Part shown: one piece after another, positions 8,661 through 17,101 of the stretch | How positions within the stretch are numbered: the stretch's first letter is position 1 | Layout of the letters: every line of letters starts with the position of its first letter | NCBI RefSeq assembly: GCF_005503365.1 | Contig: NZ_SCML01000037.1 | Location: 1-63,974 of the forward strand | Length of the DNA: 63,974 nucleotides | Direction: 5' to 3' | From: Hydrogenophaga sp. 2FB | GTDB lineage: Bacteria; Pseudomonadota; Gammaproteobacteria; Burkholderiales; Burkholderiaceae_C | The notes under the pieces: model-generated | What the model saw: the letters and a program-made list of their open reading frames with translations, nothing else | The model's database searches: none | What the model was told of the DNA's origin: nothing | Position numbers and translations under genes: made by a program

Positions 8661-9452
8661 CTAACCACCGGTGATCACGCTGACACCCCCGTCCACCGCC
8701 AACCACTGGCCGGTGATGTGCTTGCCGGCGTCGGACGCGTAGAGCACGGTGATGCCCTTCAAGTCTTCGTCGTCGCCCAGGCGGCGCAACGGCGCGTGCG
8801 AGGCCAATTGTTCTTCGCCCATGGTCTTGAGCGTGGCCACGGTCATCTTGCTCGGGAAGAAACCCGGGCAGATCGCGTTGACGGTGATGCCGTACTTGCC
8901 CCACTCGGCCGCCAGCGCGCGGGTGAAGTTGATCACCGCGCCCTTGGAGGTGTTGTACGCAATGGTGTTCATGCCCGAGGGATTGCCGCCCAGGCCGGCG
9001 ATGGACGCGGTGTTGATGATGCGGCCCGACTTGCGCGCGATCATGCTGCGCTTGGCGATGGCCTGGCTCAACAGGAAGTAGCTGCGCACGTTGAGGTTCA
9101 TCACCTTGTCCCAGGCGTCCACCGGGTGGTCTTCTGCCGGTGCGCCCCAGGCGGCGCCCGCGTTGTTCACCAGGATGTCAATGTCACCGAGGCGTTGCAG
9201 GCTCTCGTCGGCCAGCCGCGCGATGTCTTCTTCCTTCGAGCAGTCGGCCGCGATCCAGCGCGCGTCGATGTTGGCGGCCTGCAGTTCGGCCACGGCACTC
9301 TCCAGGTCTTCGGCCTTGCGCGAACTCACCAGCACGCGCGCACCGGCCTCGCCCAGCGCATGCGCCATCTGCAGGCCCAGGCCGCGCGAGCCGCCGGTGA
9401 TCAGGGCGGTCTTGCCCTTGAGGTCGAAGAGTTGGGGAACGGTTCGGGTCAT
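8661..9452 (-). CDS. SDR family oxidoreductase (gluconate 5-dehydrogenase/FabG-like)
   Basis: A 263-residue classical SDR. TGGSRGLG near residues 19-26 is the cofactor motif, NNAG is at 96-99, and the catalytic residues are Ser150, Tyr166 and Lys170 (AYNTSKGA). The tail GQWLAVDGGVSVITGG matches the FabG/gluconate-dehydrogenase type end. In this cluster a 3-hydroxyacyl-CoA or hydroxy-acid substrate is likely, but only by context. The ATG 9452 is preceded by an AGGAAGA site. It follows the sigma-factor gene by 53 bp. Confidence 0.9.
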   Translation of the reverse strand: MTRTVPQLFDLKGKTALITGGSRGLGLQMAHALGEAGARVLVSSRKAEDLESAVAELQAANIDARWIAADCSKEEDIARLADESLQRLGDIDILVNNAGAAWGAPAEDHPVDAWDKVMNLNVRSYFLLSQAIAKRSMIARKSGRIINTASIAGLGGNPSGMNTIAYNTSKGAVINFTRALAAEWGKYGITVNAICPGFFPSKMTVATLKTMGEEQLASHAPLRRLGDDEDLKGITVLYASDAGKHITGQWLAVDGGVSVITGG

Positions 9453-9505
9453 AGGGTCTTCCTCTTTGTGATGAAAAAAAACACGCTCGGGGCATTGTGG
9501 GTGAA

Positions 9506-10804
9506 TCAAACGGGGGTGTCTGTCACAGGCGCGGCCTGCAGGGCCTGCAGCTTGACCCAGAGGTGCGCGCGCAGGCGCGGATCCTCGGTCAGCCCCATGC
9601 CTTGGCGCAAGGCCTCGGCGGCATCTTGCCATCGGCGCTGCTGCTCCAGAAGGTGCGCGCGCGCCACCCACCACGGGGCGTGGTTGCGCACCTCGGCCTG
9701 CGGCAACGCGTCCAGCGCAGCCAGCCCGCGCGCCGCACCGTGCGCGGTGCCCAGCGCCACCGCATGGCCCACGCGGGCGCCCATCGTGGGCGCGATCTCC
9801 AGCAAACCCTGGTAGAGCTGGGCGATGCCACCCCAGGGCACGCGGCCCGTGACGGCACGTTGCGCGTGGGCCGACTGGATCGCCGCCTCGAGCTGGTAAG
9901 GCCCCAGCTGGCCGCGTGCCGCGGCGTCGCTCAGCAGCGCATTGGCGCGCGCGATCTGTGCGTGGTCCCAACGGCCCGTGTCCTGTTCGTGCAGAGGCAC
10001 AAACCGCTCGCTGCCATCGGGCTCGGAGACGAAGCGCGCATGGCGGCGCGACTCGCAGAACAACATCAAGGCCCACAGCCCGCGCGCCTCGGCGTCATCG
10101 GGCAACAGGGCCACGCACAGCTCGGCCAGGTACAGCGCCTCGGTCGCCAGTTCGGCGCTGAGGGTCGCCTCCTCTCCCGATGCGCCCTGGCGCTCCCAGG
10201 CCATCCCGTAGGCGGCATACACCGCCTCCAGAATGGCGTGCGTGCGCCGCGGCAGATCGGCCGGTTCGGGTTCCTCGAAGCGGATGCCGGCTTGCGCGAT
10301 CTTCTGCTTGGCGCGCACCAGCCGCTGCGCCATCGCCGCCGGCGACACCAGGAACGCGGTGGCGATGCGTTGGGCATCCAGCCCGAGCACGGCCTGCAGC
10401 ATGAGCGGTGTGCGCACCGAACGCTCGATCGCGGGATGGGCGCACACCAGCATCAGCCGCAACCGGTTGTCCGGGATCGGGTGTGCCTTCAGGAACGGCT
10501 CGGGGGCCGCGTCGTCCTCGCGCGGCAACACGCTGCGCACCACCGGGTCGTCGGCCAACCTTTGCACCACGCCCTGGTGGCGCGCCGACTGCAACAGCTC
10601 GCGGTGTGCCACGGTGAGCAGCCAGCCCTCGGGCTGCGCCGGCACGCCGTCTTGCGGCCAGCGTTGCAAGGCCTTGAGAAGCGCGTCACCCAGTGCGTCC
10701 TCGGCGGCGGCCAGATCGTTCCAGCGCCAGGCCAGGTAGGCGACCAGGCGACCGTAGGTGTCCCGCGCCGTCAGCGCAGCCGCCTCGGCCGCCTGCGTGT
10801 TCAT
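9506..10804 (-). CDS. ECF sigma factor, ECF42/SigI-like with C-terminal helical domain
   Basis: A 432-residue RNA polymerase sigma factor, longer than standard ECF sigmas (about 180-200). Sigma region 2 lies at about 15-75 (LVAYLAWRWNDLAAAEDALGDALLKAL) and region 4 at about 150-185 (IATAFLVSPAAMAQRLVRAKQKI). From about 190 to 432 follows a TPR-like helical domain (DUF6596 type) that is characteristic of the ECF42 group. These sigmas have no anti-sigma factor and are encoded with DGPF/YCII proteins, exactly as here, where the upstream DGPF gene overlaps by ATGA. The C-terminal domain is believed to control activity. The target regulon is unknown. Confidence 0.92.
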   Translation of the reverse strand: MNTQAAEAAALTARDTYGRLVAYLAWRWNDLAAAEDALGDALLKALQRWPQDGVPAQPEGWLLTVAHRELLQSARHQGVVQRLADDPVVRSVLPREDDAAPEPFLKAHPIPDNRLRLMLVCAHPAIERSVRTPLMLQAVLGLDAQRIATAFLVSPAAMAQRLVRAKQKIAQAGIRFEEPEPADLPRRTHAILEAVYAAYGMAWERQGASGEEATLSAELATEALYLAELCVALLPDDAEARGLWALMLFCESRRHARFVSEPDGSERFVPLHEQDTGRWDHAQIARANALLSDAAARGQLGPYQLEAAIQSAHAQRAVTGRVPWGGIAQLYQGLLEIAPTMGARVGHAVALGTAHGAARGLAALDALPQAEVRNHAPWWVARAHLLEQQRRWQDAAEALRQGMGLTEDPRLRAHLWVKLQALQAAPVTDTPV

Positions 10805-11157
10805 GCGTGCGGCACGTCCATGGCCGGCAGCACGGGACGCACTTCCACGCTGCCGGTGCTGGCACACGGTGCGCGCGCGGCCCATTCCAGCGCCTGGTCG
10901 AGCGAGGGCACGTCGATCACGAAATAGCCGCCCAGGTGTTCCTTGGTGTCGGGGTACGGCCCGTCCTGCACCTGGCGTTGGCCGTTGCGCACACGCACCT
11001 GCGTCGCGGTGTGCGGCGGTTGCAGGCCGTTGCCGCCCTTGGTGATCCCGGACTGGTGCAGCGCCGTGATGTAGGCGCCCCAGGCGCCGAAGTAGGCGTC
11101 GTCGGGACGGCGGTCGAAGTCGGACTGGGTTTCCTTGAAAACGATCATGTATTCCAT
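10801..11157 (-). CDS. YCII-related DGPF-domain protein
   Basis: A 118-residue protein of the YCII/DGPF family, a ferredoxin-like fold named after the DGPF motif. Here the motif reads DGPYPDTKEHLGGYFVIDV (residues about 65-83), with Asp and Pro retained. These proteins are the standard partners of ECF42 sigma factors and are usually their main targets. Their biochemical function is not established. The ATG at 11157 has an AGGAG site. The stop overlaps the sigma-factor start, so the two are co-translated. A possible ECF42-type promoter lies about 75-100 bp upstream. Confidence 0.92.
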   Translation of the reverse strand: MEYMIVFKETQSDFDRRPDDAYFGAWGAYITALHQSGITKGGNGLQPPHTATQVRVRNGQRQVQDGPYPDTKEHLGGYFVIDVPSLDQALEWAARAPCASTGSVEVRPVLPAMDVPHA

Positions 11158-11232
11158 GTGAAGCTCCTGATGGCGCCGAAAGATGGTGCGGCTCGGTGGG
11201 TGAAAGCGCAACCCTGCGCTTCCTGCTCCATG

Positions 11233-11259
11233 GATGCCCGAAGTGCGGCAGGATCGACA
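11233..11259 (-). promoter_or_regulatory. candidate ECF42-type promoter for the DGPF-sigma pair
   Basis: On the minus strand TGTCGA occurs at 11259-11254, followed after 17 bases by CATC at 11236-11233. As I recall, ECF42 sigma factors recognise TGTCGA in the -35 region and a short CG(A/T)C-like -10, so the -35 is exact and the -10 has one mismatch. It lies in the 130-bp gap before the DGPF gene, the classic site of an autoregulated promoter. The hexamer alone could occur by chance. Confidence 0.45.
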
Positions 11260-11287
11260 CCAGCGATCACCGCCCGTCGGTCGCGGT

Positions 11288-11587
11288 TCAGATCTCGTAG
11301 TCCATGCACTGGCGCTGCTCCACCACCGCGCGCATGAACGGCTTGATGGCCGCGTGCGAAGGATGGCTCTGGTACGCGGCCAGCGCATCGCGATCGGTGA
11401 AGCGGCTGTTGAGCACCAGGTCGTAGGTGCACTCCATGTCGGCCTGGGCCGTGGCCACCTCGAACCGCTTGATGCCCGGCACCAGATGGGAGCACGCCTC
11501 GAGCAGGCTTTTGGCCTTGGCAATGTTCGCTTCGCGGCTGCCTTCCGCGGTGGCCTTGATCTTCCACATGACGATGTGCTGCACCAT
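11288..11587 (-). CDS. Dabb family protein (stress-responsive alpha-beta barrel)
   Basis: A 99-residue Dabb domain protein, a dimeric ferredoxin-like alpha-beta barrel. It starts MVQHIVMWKIKATAEG, shows the middle strand TYDLVLNSRFTDRDALAAYQSHPSH and ends in a short helix-strand. The ATG (11587-11585) overlaps the TGA of the upstream acyl-CoA dehydrogenase (TGATG), so it is co-translated with that enzyme. Dabb proteins include cyclases and stress-induced proteins, and the specific role here is unknown. Confidence 0.88.
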   Translation of the reverse strand: MVQHIVMWKIKATAEGSREANIAKAKSLLEACSHLVPGIKRFEVATAQADMECTYDLVLNSRFTDRDALAAYQSHPSHAAIKPFMRAVVEQRQCMDYEI

Positions 11588-13410
11588 CAGAAAGCCTCCT
11601 CGGGAACGGCCGCGCAGGTCTGGTCGCGCTGGCTCACCACCTGCAGCCAGGCGCCGATCTTGGGCAACTCGTAATGGAAGAAGAAGCGCATCGCGGCCAG
11701 GCGGCCGGTGCGCGCGTTCGATGCGGGCGCGGCCTGCGCGGCCAGGGCCACGTCGAGCCAGATCCAGGCCAGCACCGTGTGGCCAAAGGCCTGCATGTAC
11801 GGCACGGCGTTGGCCAAGGCATCGGTCGGCTCGCCCGTGGCCCACGCGGCCTTGGTGGCGGCACCCACTTGCGCCAGCGCCTGGCTCAGTGCGTTGGCGT
11901 GGGCGGCGAACTCGGGAATGTGGATCGCGCGCTGAAGGGTGTCGTTGATGCGCCCGGCCAGCAGGCTCAGGCCCTTGCCGCCTTCCATCAGCACCTTGCG
12001 GCCCAGCAGGTCCATGGCCTGGATGCCGTGCGTGCCTTCGTGGATCATGTTCAGGCGGTTGTCGCGCCAGTACTGCTCCACCGGAAAGTCGCGCGTGTAG
12101 CCGTAACCACCGTGGATCTGGATGGCGAGCGAGTTGGCTTCCAGGCACCACTCGCTGGGCCAGCTTTTCGCGATCGGCGTGAGCACTTCGAGCAGCAGGC
12201 GCGCGTCGTCGGCCGTGGCGGCGTCCGCCGTGTGTTGCTCGTCCACCAGGCGCGCGCAATACAGCTCCAGCGCGAGTGCGCCTTCGCAATACGCCTTCTG
12301 CGCCAGCAGCATGCGCTTGACGTCGGCGTGTTCAATGATGCGCACCGGTGCCTGCGCCGGGTCCTTGCCGGCCGGGCCCATGGGGCGGCCTTGCGGGCGG
12401 TTCTTCGCATAGTCCAGGCTGGCGTGGTAGCCCGCCATGCCCAGCATGGTGGCGGCCATGCCCACGCCGATGCGGGCCTCGTTCATCATGTGGAACATGC
12501 AATGCAGGCCTTTGCCCGGCTGTCCCACGAGGTAACCCACCGCGCCCGACTCGCCGTTCACGGGGTACAAGCCTTCGCCGAAGTTGAGCAGCGTGTTGGT
12601 GGTGCCGCGCCAGCCGCACTTGTGGTTCAGGCCGGCCAGGGCCACGTCGTTGCGCGCCCCCGTCAACGCACCCTCGGCGTTCACCATCTTCTTGGGCACG
12701 ATGAACAGCGAGATGCCGCGCGTGCCCGGCACGAGCTTGCCATCCGCATCCGGAATCTTGGCCAGCACGAGGTGGACGATGTTTTCGGTCAGCTCGTGTT
12801 CGCCGGCCGAGATCCACATCTTGTTGCCCTTGAGCCGGTAGCGCGGACCGAGCGGGTCGTTCTCGAAATCGGTGCCATCGGGCACGGCGCGCGTGGACAC
12901 GTCGCTCAGCGACGAGCCGGCCTGCGGCTCGGACAGACACATGGTTCCCGAGAAACGGCCACTGAATTCGTTGAGCGCAAACACCTGCTTCTGTGCTTCG
13001 GTGCCGTGCGCCATCAACAGGTTGGCATTGCCGGTGGTGAGCATGCCGCTGCCAATGCTGACCGACGCCATGGCGAAGAACGCGTTGGCGGCGGCTTCCA
13101 CCGTGTAAGGCAGTTGCATGCCGCCCACCTCGTAGTCCTGCGCGGCGCCGAGCATGCCGCTGGCCGCGTAGGCCTTCTGCGCCTCGTGCGTGGCCTGCGG
13201 CAGGATCACCTTCTCGCCATCGAAATGCGGCTCCTGTGTGTCCACCACGCGGTTGAACGGCGCGTACTTTTCGCGCGCGATGCGCTCGCAGGTGTCGAGC
13301 ACGGCGTCAAACGTTTCGCGGCTGTGGTCGGAAAAACGCTCGCGCGCGTTGAGGGCGGGCGCGTCGAGCCAGTCGTACAGCAGGAAATCAACCGTGGGGC
13401 GCAATGACAT
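11587..13410 (-). CDS. acyl-CoA dehydrogenase with C-terminal extension, DmdC-like
   Basis: A 607-residue acyl-CoA dehydrogenase of the large (about 600-residue) branch that includes 3-methylmercaptopropionyl-CoA dehydrogenase DmdC. The sequence shows the N-terminal AcylCoA_DH_N segment (FLLYDWLDAPAL), the FAD/substrate motif CLSEPQAGSSLSDVST near residue 165-180, a QIHGGYGYTRDFPVEQYWRD motif and the catalytic-region motif MIHEGTHGIQAMDLLGRK. It would introduce the first double bond in an acyl-CoA, passing electrons to ETF. It follows the thiolase after a 130-bp gap with dispersed repeat copy 2. Substrate chain type is not known; DMSP breakdown is not implied. Confidence 0.92.
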   Translation of the reverse strand: MSLRPTVDFLLYDWLDAPALNARERFSDHSRETFDAVLDTCERIAREKYAPFNRVVDTQEPHFDGEKVILPQATHEAQKAYAASGMLGAAQDYEVGGMQLPYTVEAAANAFFAMASVSIGSGMLTTGNANLLMAHGTEAQKQVFALNEFSGRFSGTMCLSEPQAGSSLSDVSTRAVPDGTDFENDPLGPRYRLKGNKMWISAGEHELTENIVHLVLAKIPDADGKLVPGTRGISLFIVPKKMVNAEGALTGARNDVALAGLNHKCGWRGTTNTLLNFGEGLYPVNGESGAVGYLVGQPGKGLHCMFHMMNEARIGVGMAATMLGMAGYHASLDYAKNRPQGRPMGPAGKDPAQAPVRIIEHADVKRMLLAQKAYCEGALALELYCARLVDEQHTADAATADDARLLLEVLTPIAKSWPSEWCLEANSLAIQIHGGYGYTRDFPVEQYWRDNRLNMIHEGTHGIQAMDLLGRKVLMEGGKGLSLLAGRINDTLQRAIHIPEFAAHANALSQALAQVGAATKAAWATGEPTDALANAVPYMQAFGHTVLAWIWLDVALAAQAAPASNARTGRLAAMRFFFHYELPKIGAWLQVVSQRDQTCAAVPEEAF

Positions 13411-13470
13411 GGAACCCTCTTCCCAAAGAAACCAACCCGCCGAAGCGAGGAGACGCTGTCCAGTGCCGAG

Positions 13471-13530
13471 GCGGAACCGGCTTTGCCGGGCCGCTCTCGG
13501 CGCCCCCTGGGGGTGACGCCGAAGGCGGCG
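13471..13530 (-). repeat. intergenic hairpin repeat, copy 2
   Basis: Bases 13471-13494 are identical to 8584-8607, including the hairpin CCGGC-TTT-GCCGG. They are followed by CCCCCTGGGGG and a GACGCCGAAGGCGGCG tail with further pairing. As with copy 1 it lies immediately downstream of a minus-strand gene (the thiolase, stop at 13541), in the same orientation. It could act as an mRNA-stabilising or partial termination element inside the operon. Confidence 0.7.
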
Positions 13531-13540
13531 CGGAGGGCTT

Positions 13541-14716
13541 TTACAACACTTCGAATACTCCAGCGGCACCCATGCCGCCGCCAATGCACATGGTCACGCA
13601 GACGCGCTTGGCGCCGCGGCGCTTGCCTTCGATCAGCGCGTGCCCGGTCAGGCGTTGGCCCGACACGCCGTAGGGGTGACCGACAGCGATCGCGCCGCCG
13701 TTGACGTTCAGGCGGTCGCCCGGAATACCCAGCTTGTCGCGGCAGTAGATGACCTGCACCGCGAAGGCTTCGTTGAGTTCCCACAGGTCGATGTCACCGA
13801 TCTTCAAACCCAGGCGCGCCAGCACCTTGGGGATGGCGAACACCGGGCCGATGCCCATTTCATCGGGCTCACAACCGGCCACCGCGAAGCCGAGGAAACG
13901 GCCCAGGGGCTGCAGGCCACGCTTCTCGGCCATCGTTTCGTTCATGACCACGCAGGCACCGCCGCCGTCGCTGAACTGGCTGGCGTTGCCGGCGGAGATC
14001 AGGCCGCCCGGCAGCGCCGAGCGCAGGCCGTGGATGCCGTCAAAGGTGGTGCCGGCGCGAATGCCTTCGTCGTTCTCCACCGTCACCTGCTTGGTCATCA
14101 GGCCCATGACCTTGTCGGCCACGCCGGCGGTCACGGTGATGGGGGCGATCTCGGCCTTGAACAGGCCGGCTTCCAGCGCGGCCGTGGCCTTCTGCTGACT
14201 GGCGGCGCCGTACTCGTCCATGGCATCGCGGCCGATGTTGTAGCGCTTGGCCACCTGCTCGGCGGTCTGCAGCATGTTCCAGTAGATCTCGGGCTTGTTC
14301 TTCGCGAGCCACGGGTCGGCCAGCATGTGGGTGTTCATTTCCTGCTGCACGCAGGAGATGCTTTCCACACCGCCGGCCACGTACACATCGCCTTCGTTGG
14401 CGATGATGCGCTGCGCCGCCATCGCAATGGTCTGCAGGCCCGAGGAACAGAAACGGTTGACGGTGACACCCGAGGTGGTGATGGGCAGGCCCGCGCGCAG
14501 CGCGATCTGGCGCGCGATGTTGGCGCCGGTGGCGCCTTCGGGGTTGGCGCAGCCCATGATGACGTCGTCCACTTCAGCGGCTTCGATGCCGGCGCGCTGC
14601 ACGGCGTGCTGCACCGCGTGGCCGCCGAGGGTGGCGCCGTGGGTCATGTTGAAGGCGCCCTTCCAGCTCTTGGCCAGGGGCGTGCGGGCGGTGGAAACGA
14701 TGACGGCGTTGGTCAT
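13541..14716 (-). CDS. acetyl-CoA C-acyltransferase (thiolase), FadA-like
   Basis: A 391-residue thiolase, the normal length. All catalytic residues are present: Cys90 ([11 protein letters not shown]) as nucleophile, His347 in [18 protein letters not shown], and Cys377 in [10 protein letters not shown]. It performs the last beta-oxidation step, releasing acetyl-CoA from a 3-ketoacyl-CoA. The gene starts 33 bp after the bifunctional hydratase/dehydrogenase and has an AAGGAGA site, so the two form the core beta-oxidation pair. GHPYGVSG differs slightly from the common GHPxGxTG/SG form and may mark a sub-family. Confidence 0.94.
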   Translation of the reverse strand: MTNAVIVSTARTPLAKSWKGAFNMTHGATLGGHAVQHAVQRAGIEAAEVDDVIMGCANPEGATGANIARQIALRAGLPITTSGVTVNRFCSSGLQTIAMAAQRIIANEGDVYVAGGVESISCVQQEMNTHMLADPWLAKNKPEIYWNMLQTAEQVAKRYNIGRDAMDEYGAASQQKATAALEAGLFKAEIAPITVTAGVADKVMGLMTKQVTVENDEGIRAGTTFDGIHGLRSALPGGLISAGNASQFSDGGGACVVMNETMAEKRGLQPLGRFLGFAVAGCEPDEMGIGPVFAIPKVLARLGLKIGDIDLWELNEAFAVQVIYCRDKLGIPGDRLNVNGGAIAVGHPYGVSGQRLTGHALIEGKRRGAKRVCVTMCIGGGMGAAGVFEVL

Positions 14717-14749
14717 GAAATGTTCTCCTTGTAGGGGTCTTGGGCGCGC

Positions 14750-16864
14750 TTAGCCGTTGAAGGATTTGCCTTCGGCCACGAGACGGGCCAGCAACGGTGC
14801 CGGCTCCCAGAATTTCGCGTCGTCCAGCGGGTTCTTCGCAAAACGCTTCATGCTCTGCACCACGTTGAACAGGCCCACGGTGTCGGCGTAGATCATCGGA
14901 CCGCCACGGTGGATCGGGAAACCGTAGCCAAAGATGTAGACCACGTCGATGTCGCTGGCCTTGTTGGCGATGCCCTCTTCCAGGATGTGCGCGGCTTCGT
15001 TCACCAGCGAATACACCAGGCGCTGCACGATTTCTTCATCGGAGATCTTGCGCGGCGTGATGCCGAGCGACTTGCGGTGGTCTTCGATCATCTTGACCAC
15101 TTCGGCGTTCGGAATCGCATCGCGCTTGCCCGGCACGTAGTCGTACCAGCCCGCACCGGTCTTCTGCCCGTAGCGGCCCTTTTCGCACAACAGGTCGGCG
15201 GTCTTGCTGTACTTCATATCGGGCTTCTCGACATAGCGGCGCTTGCGGATCGCCCAGCCGATGTCGTTGCCGGCCAGGTCGCCCATGCGGAACGGGCCCA
15301 TGGCGAAACCGAATTTCTCGATGGCCTTGTCGACCTGCTCGGGCGTGCAGCCTTCGTCGAGCAGGAAGCCGCCCTGGCGGCCGTACTGCTCGACCATGCG
15401 GTTGCCGATGAAGCCGTCGCACACGCCGGAGACCACGGCGGTTTTCTTGATCTTCTTGGCCAGGGTCATCACCGTGGCCATCACGTCCTTGGCGGTTTTC
15501 GCGCCGCGCACCACTTCCAGCAGCTTCATCACGTTGGCCGGGCTGAAGAAGTGCAGGCCCACCACGTCTTGCGGGCGTTTCGTGAAGTTGGCGATCTGGT
15601 TCACGTCCAGCGTGGAGGTGTTGGACGCCAGGATCGCGCCGGGCTTCATCACACGGTCGAGTTCCTTGAACACCTTTTCCTTCACGCCGATCTCTTCGAA
15701 CACGGCTTCGATCACGAGATCGGCCGAGCCGATGTCATCGTAGCTCAGCGTGGTGCTCAGCAGCGCCATGCGCTGTTCGTACTTGTCCTGCTTGAGCTTG
15801 CCCTTCTTCACCTGGGCTTCGTAGTTCTTGCGGATGGTCGCGATGCCGCGGTCCAGCGCGTCCTGCTTCATCTCCAGGATCTTCACCGGGATGCCGGCAT
15901 TGAGGAAGTTCATGGAAATGCCGCCGCCCATGGTGCCCGCGCCAATGACGGCCACGGAGGCGATCTCGCGCCTGGGCGTGTCTTCCGGCACGTCCGGAAT
16001 CTTGCTCGCGGCGCGCTCGGCCGTGAACAGGTGGCGCAGCGCGCGGCACTCGGGCGTCCACATCAGGTTGATGAAGATCTCGCGCTCGAAGGCCATGCCG
16101 TCGTCGAATTTCTTCTTGGTCGCGGCTTCCACGGCGTCCACGCACTTGGCCGGCGCGGGGAAGTTCTTCGACATGCCCTTGACCATGTTGCGCGCAAACT
16201 GGAAGTACGCGTCGCCCAGCGGGTGCTTGCACGGCAGGTTGCGCACCTTCGGCAAGGCGCTGCCGTCGGCATGCTTCGCGGCCACTTCACGGGCCAGCGC
16301 CAGGGCTTCTTCGGCCAGGCTCTCGGGCGAGGCGGCCAGTTTGTCGAACAGCTTCTGGCCGGGCACTTGCGCCAGCATCTCGCTCTTGATGGCCTCACCG
16401 CTCACGATCATGTTCAGCGCGGGCTCCACGCCGAGCGCACGCGGCAGGCGCTGCGTGCCGCCCGCGCCGGGAATCAGACCCAGCTTCACCTCGGGCAACG
16501 CCACGCTGGTGCCGGGCGCGGCGATGCGGTAGTGGCAGCCCAGGGCCAGCTCCAGGCCACCGCCCATGCACACCGAGTGGATCGCGGCCACGACCGGCTT
16601 GGAGGCGTTTTCCACCACCAGGATCACCGAGAGCAGGTTCGGCTCGGCCAGCGCCTTGGGCGAGCCGAACTCGCGGATGTCCGCGCCGCCCGAAAACGCC
16701 TTGCCCGCACCCGTGAGCACGACGGCCTTGACGGCCGGGTCGGCCTCGGCCTTGGCCAGGCTGTCGGCGATGCCCTGTCGGGTCGACAGTCCCAGACCGT
16801 TGACCGGCGGGTTGTTCATGGTGATGACGGCCACATCGCCGTGGACCTTGTACTCAGCGGTCAT
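14750..16864 (-). CDS. bifunctional enoyl-CoA hydratase / 3-hydroxyacyl-CoA dehydrogenase, FadB/FadJ-like
   Basis: A 704-residue two-domain enzyme of fatty-acid beta-oxidation. Residues 1-190 form a crotonase domain with both acidic catalytic residues, Glu105 (GGGLELALG) and Glu125 (LPEVKLGLIPGAGG). The dehydrogenase domain starts with the NAD motif GAGTMGGG at 308-315 and contains VGLHFFSPANVMKLLEVV with the catalytic His. The rest is the C-terminal 3HCDH repeat domain (NEAAHILEEGIA...). Length is close to E. coli FadJ (714). It is the first gene of the long cluster; a palindromic operator candidate lies about 67 bp before its ATG. Confidence 0.94.
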   Translation of the reverse strand: MTAEYKVHGDVAVITMNNPPVNGLGLSTRQGIADSLAKAEADPAVKAVVLTGAGKAFSGGADIREFGSPKALAEPNLLSVILVVENASKPVVAAIHSVCMGGGLELALGCHYRIAAPGTSVALPEVKLGLIPGAGGTQRLPRALGVEPALNMIVSGEAIKSEMLAQVPGQKLFDKLAASPESLAEEALALAREVAAKHADGSALPKVRNLPCKHPLGDAYFQFARNMVKGMSKNFPAPAKCVDAVEAATKKKFDDGMAFEREIFINLMWTPECRALRHLFTAERAASKIPDVPEDTPRREIASVAVIGAGTMGGGISMNFLNAGIPVKILEMKQDALDRGIATIRKNYEAQVKKGKLKQDKYEQRMALLSTTLSYDDIGSADLVIEAVFEEIGVKEKVFKELDRVMKPGAILASNTSTLDVNQIANFTKRPQDVVGLHFFSPANVMKLLEVVRGAKTAKDVMATVMTLAKKIKKTAVVSGVCDGFIGNRMVEQYGRQGGFLLDEGCTPEQVDKAIEKFGFAMGPFRMGDLAGNDIGWAIRKRRYVEKPDMKYSKTADLLCEKGRYGQKTGAGWYDYVPGKRDAIPNAEVVKMIEDHRKSLGITPRKISDEEIVQRLVYSLVNEAAHILEEGIANKASDIDVVYIFGYGFPIHRGGPMIYADTVGLFNVVQSMKRFAKNPLDDAKFWEPAPLLARLVAEGKSFNG

Positions 16865-16930
16865 GGAAGCTCCTATGTGTTGGTGTCAGGCAGTGAATCT
16901 CTGCGGGCGTTGACGCCCTCGTCATGAAAA

Positions 16931-16942
16931 GAACGACCGTTC
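16931..16942. promoter_or_regulatory. GAACG-N2-CGTTC palindrome, putative operator
   Basis: A perfect 5-bp inverted repeat around AC, 67 bp upstream of the FadB/FadJ-like ATG. On the minus strand a TAGAAT hexamer lies directly before it and could be a -10 box, so a repressor bound here would block the promoter. Short GC-flanked palindromes of this form are typical of TetR-family operators controlling acyl-CoA genes. No TetR gene is present in the window, so the regulator would be elsewhere. Confidence 0.45.
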
Positions 16943-17101
16943 GATTCTAGAAAGATTGTGCACCGCCGCAAGAGGCAGGTGTCACCGGCTTGTCTCGTCC
17001 GGGCCGGTCCCCAGGCCTGTTTGCAGCGCGGGTGCCCATCCTGCCACATGGAAGGGGCCGCGGAGCCCTATCATTCCCTGGCAACCACTGCAAATGCCCT
17101 C

